Below are positions 16,943-28,987 of a stretch of DNA of 64,000 nucleotides, in pieces; position 1 is the stretch's first letter; each line of letters begins with the position of its first letter. Origin of the DNA: Pseudomonas sp. C1C7 (GTDB lineage Bacteria; Pseudomonadota; Gammaproteobacteria; Pseudomonadales; Pseudomonadaceae); contig NZ_JABFMP010000015.1 of assembly GCF_013359595.1 (NCBI RefSeq), forward strand, positions 1 through 64,000, read 5' to 3'. Made by a program: the position numbers and the translations under genes. Under the pieces are notes generated by a model that ran no database searches, was not told where the DNA came from, and worked only from the letters and a program-made list of their open reading frames with translations.

Positions 16943-18280
16943 ATGACACAGGCAATTGCATCGCCCCTCGTTCACGACCTGATCGGCGTCGGTTTCGGCC
17001 CTTCGAACCTGGCACTGGCCATCGCGCTGCAGGAACGCGGCCCGACCCACGGCGAGCTGGATGTGCTGTTTCTCGACAAGCAGGCCCAATACAGCTGGCA
17101 CGGCAACACCCTGTCGACCCAGAGCGAGTTGCAGATTTCCTTCCTCAAGGACCTGGTGACCCTGCGCAACCCGACCAGCCCTTACTCCTTCGTCAACTAC
17201 CTCAAGGCCCACGGCCGCCTGGTGGACTTCATCAACCTGGGCACCTTTTACCCGTGCCGCATGGAGTACAACGACTACTTGCGCTGGGTCGCCGCGCAGT
17301 TCGAAGACCAGAGCCGCTACGGCGAGGAAGTGCTGACCATCGAACCGGTGCTGCACAAGGAGCAGGTCGAGGCGCTGCGGGTGATTTCCCGGGATTCGAC
17401 CGGGCACCAGCATGTGCGCACCACCCGTTCGGTGGTGGTCAGCACTGGCGGCACCCCGCGCATTCCCGAGGCGTTCAAGGCGCTCAAGGGCGATGCCCGG
17501 GTGTTCCACCACTCGCAGTACCTGGCGCAGATGGCCAAGCAGCCTTGCGTGAACAACCAGCCGATGAGCATCGCGATCGTCGGCGGCGGGCAGAGTGCTG
17601 CCGAAGCCTTCATCGATCTGAACGACAGCTTCCCGTCAGTGCAGGTCGACATGATCCTGCGCGGCTCGGCGTTGAAGCCTGCGGACGACAGCCCGTTCGT
17701 CAACGAGGTGTTCTCGCCGGAGTTCACCGACCTGATCTTCAATCAGGAAAGCAGCGAGCGTGAGCGGCTGGTCAACGAGTACCACAACACCAACTACTCG
17801 GTGGTGGACCTGGACCTCATCGAGCGCATCTACGGCATCTTCTACCGGCAGAAAGTCTCGGGCATCGACCGCCATGTGTTCCGCACCCTGACCACCATCG
17901 AGAAAGCCACCGCCAACGAGCGCGGCATCGAACTGGCGGTGCGCAACACGGCGACCGGCGAAATCACGGTTCATCACTACGACGCGGTGGTCCTGGCCAC
18001 CGGTTACGAACGCCAGATGCACCGCAAACTCCTGGCGCCGCTGGAGCAGTACCTGGGGGATTTCGAGGTCGACCGCAACTACAAGCTGATCACCGACGAG
18101 CGCTGCAAGGCCGGCATCTATATGCAGGGCTTCTGCCAGGCCAGCCATGGCTTGAGCGACACCTTGCTGTCGATCCTGCCGATTCGCGCGGATGAGATTG
18201 CCGGGTCTCTGTATGACCATGGCAAGAAGCGTGGGCACAGTCGGTCGGTGGTGGATTTGTTGTTGGCGACTGCCAGCTGA
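16943..18280 (+). CDS. pvdA: L-ornithine N5-monooxygenase PvdA
   Basis: A 445-residue flavin-dependent hydroxylase that makes N5-hydroxyornithine, the precursor of hydroxamate groups in pyoverdine. The FAD-binding motif GVGFGPSNLALAIAL is at the N-terminus, the NADPH motif IVGGGQSAAEAF is near residue 215, and the late ATGYER motif near residue 353 completes the fold. Length matches PvdA and SidA relatives. A GAGG ribosome site precedes the ATG, and an exact PvdS box drives the gene. Confidence 0.96.
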   Translation: MTQAIASPLVHDLIGVGFGPSNLALAIALQERGPTHGELDVLFLDKQAQYSWHGNTLSTQSELQISFLKDLVTLRNPTSPYSFVNYLKAHGRLVDFINLGTFYPCRMEYNDYLRWVAAQFEDQSRYGEEVLTIEPVLHKEQVEALRVISRDSTGHQHVRTTRSVVVSTGGTPRIPEAFKALKGDARVFHHSQYLAQMAKQPCVNNQPMSIAIVGGGQSAAEAFIDLNDSFPSVQVDMILRGSALKPADDSPFVNEVFSPEFTDLIFNQESSERERLVNEYHNTNYSVVDLDLIERIYGIFYRQKVSGIDRHVFRTLTTIEKATANERGIELAVRNTATGEITVHHYDAVVLATGYERQMHRKLLAPLEQYLGDFEVDRNYKLITDERCKAGIYMQGFCQASHGLSDTLLSILPIRADEIAGSLYDHGKKRGHSRSVVDLLLATAS

Positions 18281-18297
18281 TACCGGGTTGATCCTTT

Positions 18298-18373
18298 AAA
18301 AGATCGCAGCCTGCGGCAGCTCCTGCATTGGAATGTGTACCCCTGTTGGAGCTGCCGCAGGCTGCGATCTTTT
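18298..18373. repeat. REP/REPIN-like element, family A (copy 5)
   Basis: AAAAGATCGCAGCCTGCGGC pairs with GCCGCAGGCTGCGATCTTTT. Relative to copy 3 the two arms differ by matched changes (CTTCGG/CCGAAG versus CTGCGG/CCGCAG), so pairing is preserved. It lies just after the pvdA stop. Confidence 0.88.
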
Positions 18374-18439
18374 GCTTTTAACAGCCATTCCTGAACCCGC
18401 CCTGAAGAACCCCGCAATTCCCCGTGCAAGATCCTGCAA

Positions 18440-18763
18440 CAGGTTTACTCTCCAAATACCGGGGCGTAAGCTTCGCGCGTTTTCATCAATAGCGGAGACC
18501 CACAGTGGGTACTTGTTCGAGTGACAGTAGTCGGCCGGTTTCGATAACCGGCACCTTCCCGGCAAGATAACGCGCTGATTTTCCGTGCCGTTGTCTCGCC
18601 GTAAAAGCGAGCAGCGGCTTCCCGATGCCTGGCCGGTCCCGGTCGGCTTCCCGACGTCCTCTCATCGACGCTGAACCGTGCGTGATGTTCGACTTGTTGT
18701 CGTCATCGCGGCGCACCGACACGCCTGCTCGACGGTCTCCCGGCTGATCCTGGGGGAACTGCC
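18440..18763 (+). promoter_or_regulatory. long structured leader of mgtA with a candidate short upstream frame
   Basis: About 320 bases between the end of the pvdA region and mgtA hold several perfect hairpins: ACCCA-CAG-TGGGT (18498-18510), GCCGGTT-TCGAT-AACCGGC (18534-18552) and GTCGG-CTTC-CCGAC (18642-18655). A 40-codon frame at 18625-18747 ends 16 bases before the mgtA ATG and finishes in an Arg/Pro-rich stretch (TPARRSPG). Enterobacterial mgtA leaders use Mg2+-sensing structure and a Pro-rich leader peptide. Whether this leader works that way is inference. I do not recognise the M-box (ykoK) riboswitch here, and the short frame has no strong ribosome site. Confidence 0.5.
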
Positions 18764-21481
18764 ATGAACCTGACCCTGCTCAAGGAATTCTTCGCCGGAT
18801 TCCTGCGTACCCGCCACATCGCCCGGCACTTCCGTCGCCTGGCGCTGCTGGAAAACTTCACCGACACCACGGTCAGCCGCGAGGTGCCTGCGACCCTGGC
18901 ACAAACCCTGGTCAGCGCCGCCGACAGCGATACCGGTCCGCTGCTCGCCCGCCTGGGTAGCCACACCGATGGCTTGAGCGATGAAGAGGCCGACGTGCTG
19001 CGCGAGCAGTTCGGCCTCAACGAGGTCGAGCACGAACAGCCGCTGCCCTGGTGGACTCATCTCTGGCATTGCTACAAGAACCCGTTCAACCTGTTGCTGA
19101 CCTTGCTGGCGGTGATCTCCTGGCTGACCGAAGACCTGAAAGCCGCCGTGGTGATTTTCTCCATGGTGGTGCTCTCGACCCTGCTGCGCTTCTGGCAGGA
19201 AGCCAAGTCCAACCAGGCCGCCGACGCGCTCAAGGCGATGGTCAGCAACACCGCGACCGTGCTGCGCCGGGACATGCAAGGGCAGGGCGCTCAGCGCCTG
19301 GAACTGCCGATCAAGCAACTGGTGCCGGGTGATCTGATCGTGCTGTCTGCCGGCGACATGATTCCCGCCGACTGCCGGGTGCTCAGCGCCAAGGACCTGT
19401 TCGTCAGCCAGGCAGCGATGACCGGCGAATCGATGCCGGTGGAGAAATTCCCCCGTCAGCAGGACCGCGACACCCTCAACCCGCTGGACCTGGACAACAT
19501 TCTGTTCATGGGCACCAACGTGGTGTCTGGCACGGCCATGGCGCTGATTCTCACCACCGGCAACGACACCTATTTCGGCGCGCTGGCGCAGCGGGTCGGC
19601 GCCACCGATCGCGCACCGACCTCGTTCCAGACCGGAGTCAACAAAGTCAGCTGGCTGCTGATCCGCTTCATGTTCGTCATGGCGCCGCTGGTGCTGTTCA
19701 TCAACGGCTTCACCAAGGGCGACTGGACCGAAGCGCTGCTGTTCGCGCTGTCGATTGCCGTGGGCCTGACCCCGGAAATGCTGCCGATGATCGTCACCTC
19801 GACCCTGGCCAAGGGCGCGGTGTTCCTGTCGCGCAAAAAGGTCATCGTCAAACGCCTGGACGCGATCCAGAACTTCGGCGCCATGGACGTGCTGTGCACC
19901 GACAAGACCGGCACCCTGACCCAGGACAGGATCTTCCTGGCGCGCAACGTCGACGTCTGGGGCAACGACTCCGATGACGTGCTGGAAATGGCCTATCTGA
20001 ACAGCTACTACCAGACCGGCCTGAAAAACCTGCTGGATGTGGCGGTGCTCGAGCACGTGGAAATCCACCGCGAATTGAAGGTCGGCACGGCGTTTCGCAA
20101 GGTCGACGAGATTCCCTTCGACTTCACCCGCCGGCGCATGTCGGTGGTGGTCGCCGAGCGTGATCAGCCGCACCTGCTGATCTGCAAGGGGGCGGTGGAG
20201 GAAGTGCTGGCGGTGTGCAGCCGGGTGCGTCACGGCACGGTGGATGAGGTTTTAAGCGAAGACCTGCTGGCGCGGATTCGCCAGGTCACCGCTACCTTCA
20301 ACGCCGAAGGTCTGCGGGTGGTGGCGGTGGCCGCGCGGCCGATGATTGAAGGGCGCGATACCTACAGCCTGGCGGATGAGCAGCAACTGACGCTGATCGG
20401 CTACGTGGCGTTTCTCGATCCGCCCAAGGAAAGCACCGCACCGGCGCTCAAGGCCCTGGCCGAGCATGGCGTGGCGGTGAAAGTGCTGACCGGCGACAAC
20501 GAACTGGTGACGGCGAAGATCTGCCGCGAAGTCGGGCTGGAACAACAGGGCCTGCTGCTGGGCAACGACGTCGAGCGCATGAGCGACGCGGAACTGGCGG
20601 TGGCGGTGGAACACACCAACGTCTTCGCCAAACTGACGCCGTCCCACAAGGAACGCATCGTGCGCCTGCTCAAGGGCACCGGCCACGTGGTCGGCTTCAT
20701 GGGCGACGGCATCAACGACGCCCCGGCCCTGCGCACCGCCGACATCGGCATTTCGGTGGACAGCGCCGTGGACATCGCCAAGGAAGCGGCGGACATCATC
20801 CTCCTGGAAAAGAGCCTGATGGTGCTGGAAGAGGGCGTGCTCGAAGGGCGGCGCACCTTCGCCAACATGCTCAAGTACATCAAGGTGACCGCCAGCTCCA
20901 ACTTCGGCAACGTGTTCTCGGTGCTGGTGGCCAGTGCGTTCATTCCGTTCCTGCCGATGCTGCCGATGCACCTGCTGGTGCAGAACCTGCTGTACGACAT
21001 TTCGCAGACCGCCATTGCGTTCGATAACGTCGATGCCGAGATGCTGGCAGCACCGCAACGCTGGCAGCCGGCGGATGTGGGGCGGTTCATGCTGTTTTTC
21101 GGGCCGATCAGCTCGGTGTTCGACATCACCACCTATGCGTTGATGTGGTACGTGTTTGGTGCCAATTCGCCGGAGCACCAGACGCTGTTTCAGTCTGGCT
21201 GGTTCATGGTGGGGCTGCTGACCCAGACGTTGATCGTGCACATGATCCGCACACCGAAGGTGCCATTCCTGCAGAGCCGCGCGGCGACGCCGTTGATGGT
21301 GATGACCGGGATTATCATGGCCGTGGGGATCTTTTTGCCGATGGGGCCGTTGGCGCATTACTTCAAACTGCAGGCGTTGCCGGGGTTGTATTTTGTGTTC
21401 TTGCCGGTGATTTTGCTGGCGTACATGGGGCTGACGCAGGCGGTGAAGGGGTTCTACATTCGGCGGTTTGGGTGGCAGTGA
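18764..21481 (+). CDS. mgtA: magnesium-translocating P-type ATPase MgtA
   Basis: A 905-residue inner-membrane P3B-type ATPase importing Mg2+. Visible motifs are the actuator TGES (MTGESMPV near residue 222), the phosphorylated Asp in CTDKTGTLT (near residue 378), GDGINDAP (near residue 648) and ten predicted membrane helices. The length is close to E. coli MgtA. The ribosome site TGGGGGAA precedes the ATG. No mgtC or regulator is adjacent, which makes the long leader the likely point of control. Confidence 0.96.
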   Translation: MNLTLLKEFFAGFLRTRHIARHFRRLALLENFTDTTVSREVPATLAQTLVSAADSDTGPLLARLGSHTDGLSDEEADVLREQFGLNEVEHEQPLPWWTHLWHCYKNPFNLLLTLLAVISWLTEDLKAAVVIFSMVVLSTLLRFWQEAKSNQAADALKAMVSNTATVLRRDMQGQGAQRLELPIKQLVPGDLIVLSAGDMIPADCRVLSAKDLFVSQAAMTGESMPVEKFPRQQDRDTLNPLDLDNILFMGTNVVSGTAMALILTTGNDTYFGALAQRVGATDRAPTSFQTGVNKVSWLLIRFMFVMAPLVLFINGFTKGDWTEALLFALSIAVGLTPEMLPMIVTSTLAKGAVFLSRKKVIVKRLDAIQNFGAMDVLCTDKTGTLTQDRIFLARNVDVWGNDSDDVLEMAYLNSYYQTGLKNLLDVAVLEHVEIHRELKVGTAFRKVDEIPFDFTRRRMSVVVAERDQPHLLICKGAVEEVLAVCSRVRHGTVDEVLSEDLLARIRQVTATFNAEGLRVVAVAARPMIEGRDTYSLADEQQLTLIGYVAFLDPPKESTAPALKALAEHGVAVKVLTGDNELVTAKICREVGLEQQGLLLGNDVERMSDAELAVAVEHTNVFAKLTPSHKERIVRLLKGTGHVVGFMGDGINDAPALRTADIGISVDSAVDIAKEAADIILLEKSLMVLEEGVLEGRRTFANMLKYIKVTASSNFGNVFSVLVASAFIPFLPMLPMHLLVQNLLYDISQTAIAFDNVDAEMLAAPQRWQPADVGRFMLFFGPISSVFDITTYALMWYVFGANSPEHQTLFQSGWFMVGLLTQTLIVHMIRTPKVPFLQSRAATPLMVMTGIIMAVGIFLPMGPLAHYFKLQALPGLYFVFLPVILLAYMGLTQAVKGFYIRRFGWQ

Positions 21482-21515
21482 AGTGGGGGCGTGTTTGCGT
21501 TGTGGGGCATGTTCT

Positions 21516-21610
21516 CCCTGCGGGAGCGAGCCTGCTCGCGAAGAGGCCGTGTCAGGCGACATCACCTTTGAATGACACACCGCATTCGCGAGCAAGCCCG
21601 CTCCCACAAG
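21516..21610. repeat. REP-like pair, family C (copy 2)
   Basis: CGGGAGCGAGCCTGCTCGCG and CGCGAGCAAGCCCGCTCCCAC are inverted copies about 50 bases apart, forming a REPIN-like doublet after mgtA. Confidence 0.85.
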
Positions 21611-21674
21611 GGGTGGGCCAGACAGTGGACAGCACCAAACCAATCCACCCCGTCCAACTAAGAGGCCCTGTATT

Positions 21675-21688
21675 TAGGAAAAGTCCTA
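21675..21688 (+). promoter_or_regulatory. RcsB/BvgA-like box upstream of the two-component genes
   Basis: The imperfect palindrome TAGGAAAAGTCCTA (5-bp arms, 4-base centre) lies about 70 bases before the receiver-protein start. It resembles the TAGGA-type sites bound by RcsB-class LuxR-type response regulators. This is a by-eye match, offered as a possible autoregulatory site. Confidence 0.35.
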
Positions 21689-21755
21689 CAGAAACCCCCA
21701 AGCCTCTTCCGTAGCCTTGCGCGCCTCATCAATCGGACCCGCTGCGGAGGTCATA

Positions 21756-22127
21756 TTGCCAAAATCATCACGCATCCTGATCGCGGACGAACAGCACTTC
21801 AATCGGCTGCGGATCGAGCGTCACTTCAATCAGCTCGGCTACTTCGCAGTGGCGCCGGTGCAGAGCCTGGAAGAACTGCTGATCCTGGTCGAGTACGCCA
21901 GCGAGCCCTTCGACCTGCTGCTGGTCAACGCAGCCATGGCGGGCGGCAAACTGGACCTGCTGGATTTCTGCCTCGACCACGGCCAGCTCGATCGCGTGTT
22001 GATCTACGACGGCCAGCAAGCGCAATTGCCCGCCATCCCCACGCAAAAGCCGCGAAAGGTTCAGGTGAGCCACGCCGTGCTGCCGGATCCGGGGATGATC
22101 CACGGGCTGATGGCCGCCCCGATCTAG
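21756..22127 (+). CDS. stand-alone receiver-like protein with degenerate phosphorylation site
   Basis: A 123-residue protein with the shape of a CheY-type receiver: RILIADEQHFNRLRIERHF begins the domain with the acidic pair retained. In the strand where the phospho-acceptor Asp should be, the sequence is LLLVNAAMAGG, so Asp is replaced by Asn. It probably cannot be phosphorylated normally. A TTG start at 21756 is chosen because GCGGAGG lies five bases upstream; no ATG in frame sits as well. It precedes the response-regulator and kinase genes in the same direction and may be a partner or modulator of them. Confidence 0.65.
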   Translation: MPKSSRILIADEQHFNRLRIERHFNQLGYFAVAPVQSLEELLILVEYASEPFDLLLVNAAMAGGKLDLLDFCLDHGQLDRVLIYDGQQAQLPAIPTQKPRKVQVSHAVLPDPGMIHGLMAAPI

Positions 22128-22258
22128 GTCGACCGTTCGTCGGGACTGTCATTTCTGTCAGGTAGCCCGGCGCACTGATCCGTGCAAAAGTCTATGCGCA
22201 GCCGCTGCGTCTAATCCGGGCATTGCCCACTCGTCGTGTTTTTGCTCAGGGAGTTGCC

Positions 22259-22879
22259 ATGAGAAAAGGGCTCGTTGTGGACGATCATCCGGTGATTCTC
22301 GGCGCCGTCAAAATCGTACTCAAGCAGGAGGGATTCCAGCGTATTCATGAAGCCCACAGTGGCAACGAAGTACTGCCGATGATCCGGGAGCACAAACCCG
22401 ACATTGTGATACTGGATCTGAACATCCCATACCTTGACGGATTGGAAGTGCTGACGCGGATCAAAGCGGGCGACATGGGCTGTCGCGTGGTGGTCTTCAC
22501 CTCCCAGGAGCCGTTGTTCTATCAGGATCGATGCATGCGGGCCGGCGCGTCGGCCTACGTCCCCAAGACCAATAATCTGGAACATCTGCAAAAAGCCGTC
22601 CGTGCGGTGATGGGCGGCTACACCTATTTCACCCAGCTGCCGACGAGTCAGGTGACTACACTGCAGCGCAGTGAAAAAGAAATGATCGATCAGCTGTCGG
22701 ACCGCGAGCTGACCATCTTCCAGCATCTGGCCCGGGGTATCAGCAACAAGGAAATCGCCGCCGTCCTGCATCTGAGCCACAAGACCGTCAGCACCTACAA
22801 AACCCGCTTGATCGAAAAGCTCAACGTGGATTCGTCAGTCCATCTGCGCGATCTCGCTTTGCGCAATCATCTGATCTGA
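22259..22879 (+). CDS. LuxR/NarL-type response regulator, BvgA/EvgA-like
   Basis: 206 residues. The receiver domain has the acidic pair VVDDHP, phospho-acceptor Asp53 (VILDLNIP) and the Thr/Lys residues (FTSQ, YVPKTN). The C-terminal LuxR helix-turn-helix is LSDRELTIFQHLARGISNKEIAAVL and LSHKTVSTYKTRL. The ATG at 22259 has CAGGGA upstream. It abuts the hybrid kinase gene with no gap, so the two form one operon and one phosphorelay. The target genes are not evident. Confidence 0.9.
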   Translation: MRKGLVVDDHPVILGAVKIVLKQEGFQRIHEAHSGNEVLPMIREHKPDIVILDLNIPYLDGLEVLTRIKAGDMGCRVVVFTSQEPLFYQDRCMRAGASAYVPKTNNLEHLQKAVRAVMGGYTYFTQLPTSQVTTLQRSEKEMIDQLSDRELTIFQHLARGISNKEIAAVLHLSHKTVSTYKTRLIEKLNVDSSVHLRDLALRNHLI

Positions 22880-26100
<3,221 letters not shown>

Positions 26101-26104
<4 letters not shown>

Positions 26105-26904
26105 TCCCAGAGTGGCGCCAGGCCTTCCGGGCTGGTCAGGCGATGACCGCGGTCGAGGCCGGCGATCAGCGCCATGTCGGCTTCGCTCAGCTTCAGCTCG
26201 CAGGCCTTGAGGTTGCCGGCCAGGTTGGCGCGCTTGGTCGAAGACGGAATCACCGCATAACCCGACTGCATGGCCCAGGCCAGAGTCACCTGGGCCGGGG
26301 TGGCTTGCAGGCGATCGGCGATCTGCGCGATGACCGGGTCCTTGAGCACTTCGCCGTAGGCCAGGGTCATGTACGAGGTGATGTGGATGCCCTGGCTCTG
26401 CGCGAACTCGACCACCTTGCGATTTTGCAGGTACGGATGCAGTTCGATCTGGTTGGTGGCGATGTTCTCGGCACCGACGGCGGCGATGGCCTGTTTCATC
26501 AGGTCGACAGTGAAGTTCGAGACACCGATCTGCCGGGTCAGACCCAGGCGCTTGGCTTCGAGCAGGGCGCCCATGAATTCGGCGACCGGCACCTGGTCTT
26601 CCGGCGACGGCCAGTGGATCAGGGTCAGGTCCAGGTAATCGGTGCGCAGTTTTTGCAGGCTTTCCTTCAGGCTCTCGATCAGGCGGCCGCCTGCGAAGTT
26701 GGCGACCCAGATCTTGCTGGTGATGAACAGCTCTTCGCGGGGGATGCCGCTGGCGGCGATGGCCTCGCCGACCTCGGCTTCATTCTCGTAGATCTGCGCG
26801 GTGTCGACGGTGCGGTAGCCCAGCTCCAGGCCGGTGCGGACCGAATCGATCACCACCTGGCCCTGCAAGCGGAAAGTACCCAGGCCGAAGGCGGGAATAG
26901 ACAT
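26101..26904 (-). CDS. aldo/keto reductase, 2,5-diketo-D-gluconate reductase type
   Basis: A 267-residue NADPH-dependent oxidoreductase of the small bacterial AKR5-like group. Catalytic residues are visible: Asp and Tyr in DTAQIYENE, Lys in FITSKIW and His in LTLIHWP. The cofactor motif [11 protein letters not shown] is near the C-terminus. The start at 26904 ([10 protein letters not shown]) gives the usual length; a longer frame upstream has no family similarity. It converges on the hybrid-kinase gene with a 4-base overlap. Likely role is aldehyde or keto-sugar reduction. Confidence 0.92.
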
Positions 26905-27016
26905 TGATGACTCCAGTGGTTGCAGTGGGAATGGGCGGCAGTATCCGCATCTGCATCCGTGAGAAAAACCGCTGGAGCGGCAAAGCAATGTTTACCGCAA
27001 GGCAAAGATCAAGATC

Positions 27017-27092
27017 AAAAGATCGCAGCCTTCGGCAGCTCCTACGGGGGACGCGTTCCAAATGCAGGAGCTGCCGAAGGCTGCGATCTTTT
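27017..27092. repeat. REP/REPIN-like element, family A (copy 6)
   Basis: AAAAGATCGCAGCCTTCGGC pairs with GCCGAAGGCTGCGATCTTTT, with CAGCTCCTAC and TGCAGGAGCTG inside. It lies between the reductase start and the thioesterase stop. Confidence 0.88.
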
Positions 27093-27096
27093 TGGC

Positions 27097-27636
27097 TTAC
27101 CCCCGAGGCTCAAGAATCATGCAAGTGGTCGTCCCGGTCGCATACAACCGCCCATCCACATCATAAATCCGCCCCTCGGCCAACGCCGTCGAACGCCCCA
27201 GATGCACGATCTTGCCCTCGGCCCGCACCGGTCCGCTGGCGCTGTTCAGGGCCCGCACATAACTGATGCGCAGATCCAGCGTGGTGTAGCCCTGGCCCTT
27301 TTTCAGCAGGGTGTGAATCGCGCAACCCATGCACGAATCCAGCAGGGTCGCGGCATAACCGCCATGCACGGTGCCCAACGGGTTGTAGTGCCGCGAGTCC
27401 GGCGTGCCCTGAAAAATGAACAAGCCTTCGGACCATTCGATCGGGATGAAATCCATCAACGTGCCGATCGGCGGCGAGGGCAGTTCACCGTTACCGATGC
27501 CATTGAAAAACTCAGTGGGGGTCAGCTGGCTGACTTCGGCCAGCGACAGACTGCCAGGCCCGGCGAGGCGGGCGCGCATGGCCTCTTCCTGGGCGATCCA
27601 TTGGGCGAGCGTGGTGTCGCGGTTGGGGCTTTGCAT
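27097..27636 (-). CDS. PaaI-type hotdog-fold thioesterase
   Basis: A 179-residue acyl-CoA thioesterase-like protein. The hotdog signature NPLGTVHGGYAATLLDSCMG near residue 90 contains the conserved HGG and acidic catalytic position, and the second half (YTTLDLRISYVR, GKIVHLGRSTALAEG) completes the fold. I start at the Met before QSPNRDT; upstream codons lie in the promoter region. A palindromic operator-like 14-mer lies 28 bases upstream of this start, and the same motif is found in front of the EmrAB-like operon. The acyl substrate is unknown. Confidence 0.85.
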   Translation of the reverse strand: MQSPNRDTTLAQWIAQEEAMRARLAGPGSLSLAEVSQLTPTEFFNGIGNGELPSPPIGTLMDFIPIEWSEGLFIFQGTPDSRHYNPLGTVHGGYAATLLDSCMGCAIHTLLKKGQGYTTLDLRISYVRALNSASGPVRAEGKIVHLGRSTALAEGRIYDVDGRLYATGTTTCMILEPRG

Positions 27637-27663
27637 GTTCAGTGGCCTCGCGTGTGTGAAGAT

Positions 27664-27701
27664 ATTACGAAGATAATGTCGCTCGATATTATGCGCGAAA
27701 T
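27664..27701 (-). promoter_or_regulatory. operator-like palindromes upstream of the thioesterase gene
   Basis: ATTACGAAGATAAT at 27664-27677 fits the pattern ATTAC-N4-(G/A)TAAT, shared with two abutting sites before the EmrA-like gene. A weaker copy, ATTATGCGCGAAAT, follows at 27688-27701. The better copy lies 28 bases before the start codon, nearly the same distance as in the efflux operon. MarR- or TetR-type repressors commonly bind such sites. Confidence 0.5.
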
Positions 27702-27726
27702 AAAACTCCCGCCACCCCACGGTTCC

Positions 27727-27860
27727 CTGTAGCAGCTGGCGAAGCCTGCGTCCGGCTGCGAAGCAGGCGCAAAATCAGGCGCTGCGGTGAATCAGGTAAA
27801 TCCGGTGCACAGGTTTTACGACTGCTGCGCAGCCGGACGCAGGCTTCGCCAGCTGCTACA
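27727..27860. repeat. long hairpin repeat, family B (copy 2, most symmetrical)
   Basis: Arms of about 35 bases at each end (CTGTAGCAGCTGGCGAAGCC then TGCGTCCGGCTGCG; right arm the reverse complement ending AGCTGCTACA) are almost perfectly complementary and enclose about 65 bases. Confidence 0.85.
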
Positions 27861-27973
27861 AAGGGTCCGCCGTTCCATTGGTGGGACAATCAAGCCGATT
27901 TTCACCGGCTAGTGCGTAATTAGTCCCGGTTATAAGCTGTGTTCATGGTTTCACTCATTTTTCAGGAGACCCC

Positions 27974-28840
27974 ATGAAGAACATCATCGGTATCTACACC
28001 AGCCCCCGCGGACATTGGGTCGGCGACGGTTTTCCGGTTCGCACGCTGTTTTCCTATGACCAGATGGGCCAGCACATCAGCCCGTTCCTGCTGCTCGATC
28101 ACGCAGGGCCCGCGCAATTCTCGCCGACCACCGAGCGTCGGGGGGTGGGCCAGCACCCGCACCGTGGTTTCGAAACCGTGACCATCGTTTATGAAGGTGA
28201 ACTGGAACACCGGGACTCCACCGGCAGCGGTGGCAAGATCGGCCCGGGCGACGTGCAATGGATGACTGCCGCTTCGGGGATTCTCCATGAAGAGTTTCAC
28301 TCCGAAGGTTTCGCCAGGAGCGGCGGCACCCTGGAAATGGTCCAGCTGTGGGTCAACCTGCCAGCGAAGGACAAAATGGCCGATCCCGGTTACCAGACCC
28401 TTCTCGATGGCGATATCCCGAGCATCGCGCTCAAGGACAATGCCGGCAGCCTGCGCCTGATCGCCGGTGAGTTCGACGGTCACAAAGGCGCGGCGCGCAC
28501 CTTTACGCCGGTGGACGTCTGGGACATGCGCTTGAACGCCGGCAAGTTGCTCAATCTGGATCTGCACGAAGGCCGCAATACCGCGCTGGTGGTCCTGCGC
28601 GGTACGGTGCAGATCAATGGTCTGGAGTCGGCCAGTCAGGGGCAGTTGGCATTGTTCGAGCGCAAGGGCGACCGATTGACGCTTGAAGCCAGCGAAGACG
28701 CGGTGGTGCTGTTGCTCAGTGGCGAGCCGATCGACGAACCCATCGTCGGCCATGGTCCGTTCGTGATGAACACCGAGCAGGAAATCCACCAGGCCTTCGC
28801 CGACTTCCAGTCCGGCCGCTTCGGTCGAATGCAGGCCTGA
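27974..28840 (+). CDS. pirin family protein
   Basis: A 288-residue bicupin. The N-terminal cupin carries the pirin metal site: HPHRGFETVTIV, then YEGELEHRDS and ILHEEF further on. Bacterial pirins include quercetin 2,3-dioxygenase-like YhhW and regulators of pyruvate metabolism, so the biochemical role cannot be fixed from sequence. The start is supported by CAGGAG eight bases upstream. It is a single gene followed by a small hairpin. Confidence 0.9.
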   Translation: MKNIIGIYTSPRGHWVGDGFPVRTLFSYDQMGQHISPFLLLDHAGPAQFSPTTERRGVGQHPHRGFETVTIVYEGELEHRDSTGSGGKIGPGDVQWMTAASGILHEEFHSEGFARSGGTLEMVQLWVNLPAKDKMADPGYQTLLDGDIPSIALKDNAGSLRLIAGEFDGHKGAARTFTPVDVWDMRLNAGKLLNLDLHEGRNTALVVLRGTVQINGLESASQGQLALFERKGDRLTLEASEDAVVLLLSGEPIDEPIVGHGPFVMNTEQEIHQAFADFQSGRFGRMQA

Positions 28841-28865
28841 TCCTCCAGCGCACCACATCCCCTAT

Positions 28866-28892
28866 GGGAGCGGGCTTGTGCTCCCGCATTTA
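28866..28892 (+). terminator. possible terminator after the pirin gene
   Basis: GGGAGC pairs with GCTCCC around an 8-base loop, followed by a T-rich stretch (GCATTTATTT). It may equally be a decayed family C repeat. Confidence 0.4.
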
Positions 28893-28987
28893 TTTGTGTT
28901 GTCAGCCGGTTTCAGCCAAATCAATTGCTCCTACACTGTGCCCAATCTGTGAGATCTTTTGCCATCGTCCTGTGCTGGAGCTGTTTG

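Larger units (their letters stand above)
27637..27973. other. intergenic region between thioesterase and pirin genes
   Basis: This 337-base divergent gap contains the thioesterase operator-like sites (27664-27701), a complete family B hairpin repeat (27727-27860) and about 110 bases of pirin promoter ending in the ribosome site CAGGAG. I see no additional gene. Confidence 0.7.

Noticed and set aside
18440..18763. M-box (ykoK) magnesium riboswitch before mgtA
   Set aside because: I could not find the conserved M-box core; only unassigned hairpins are visible, so I report a structured leader instead.
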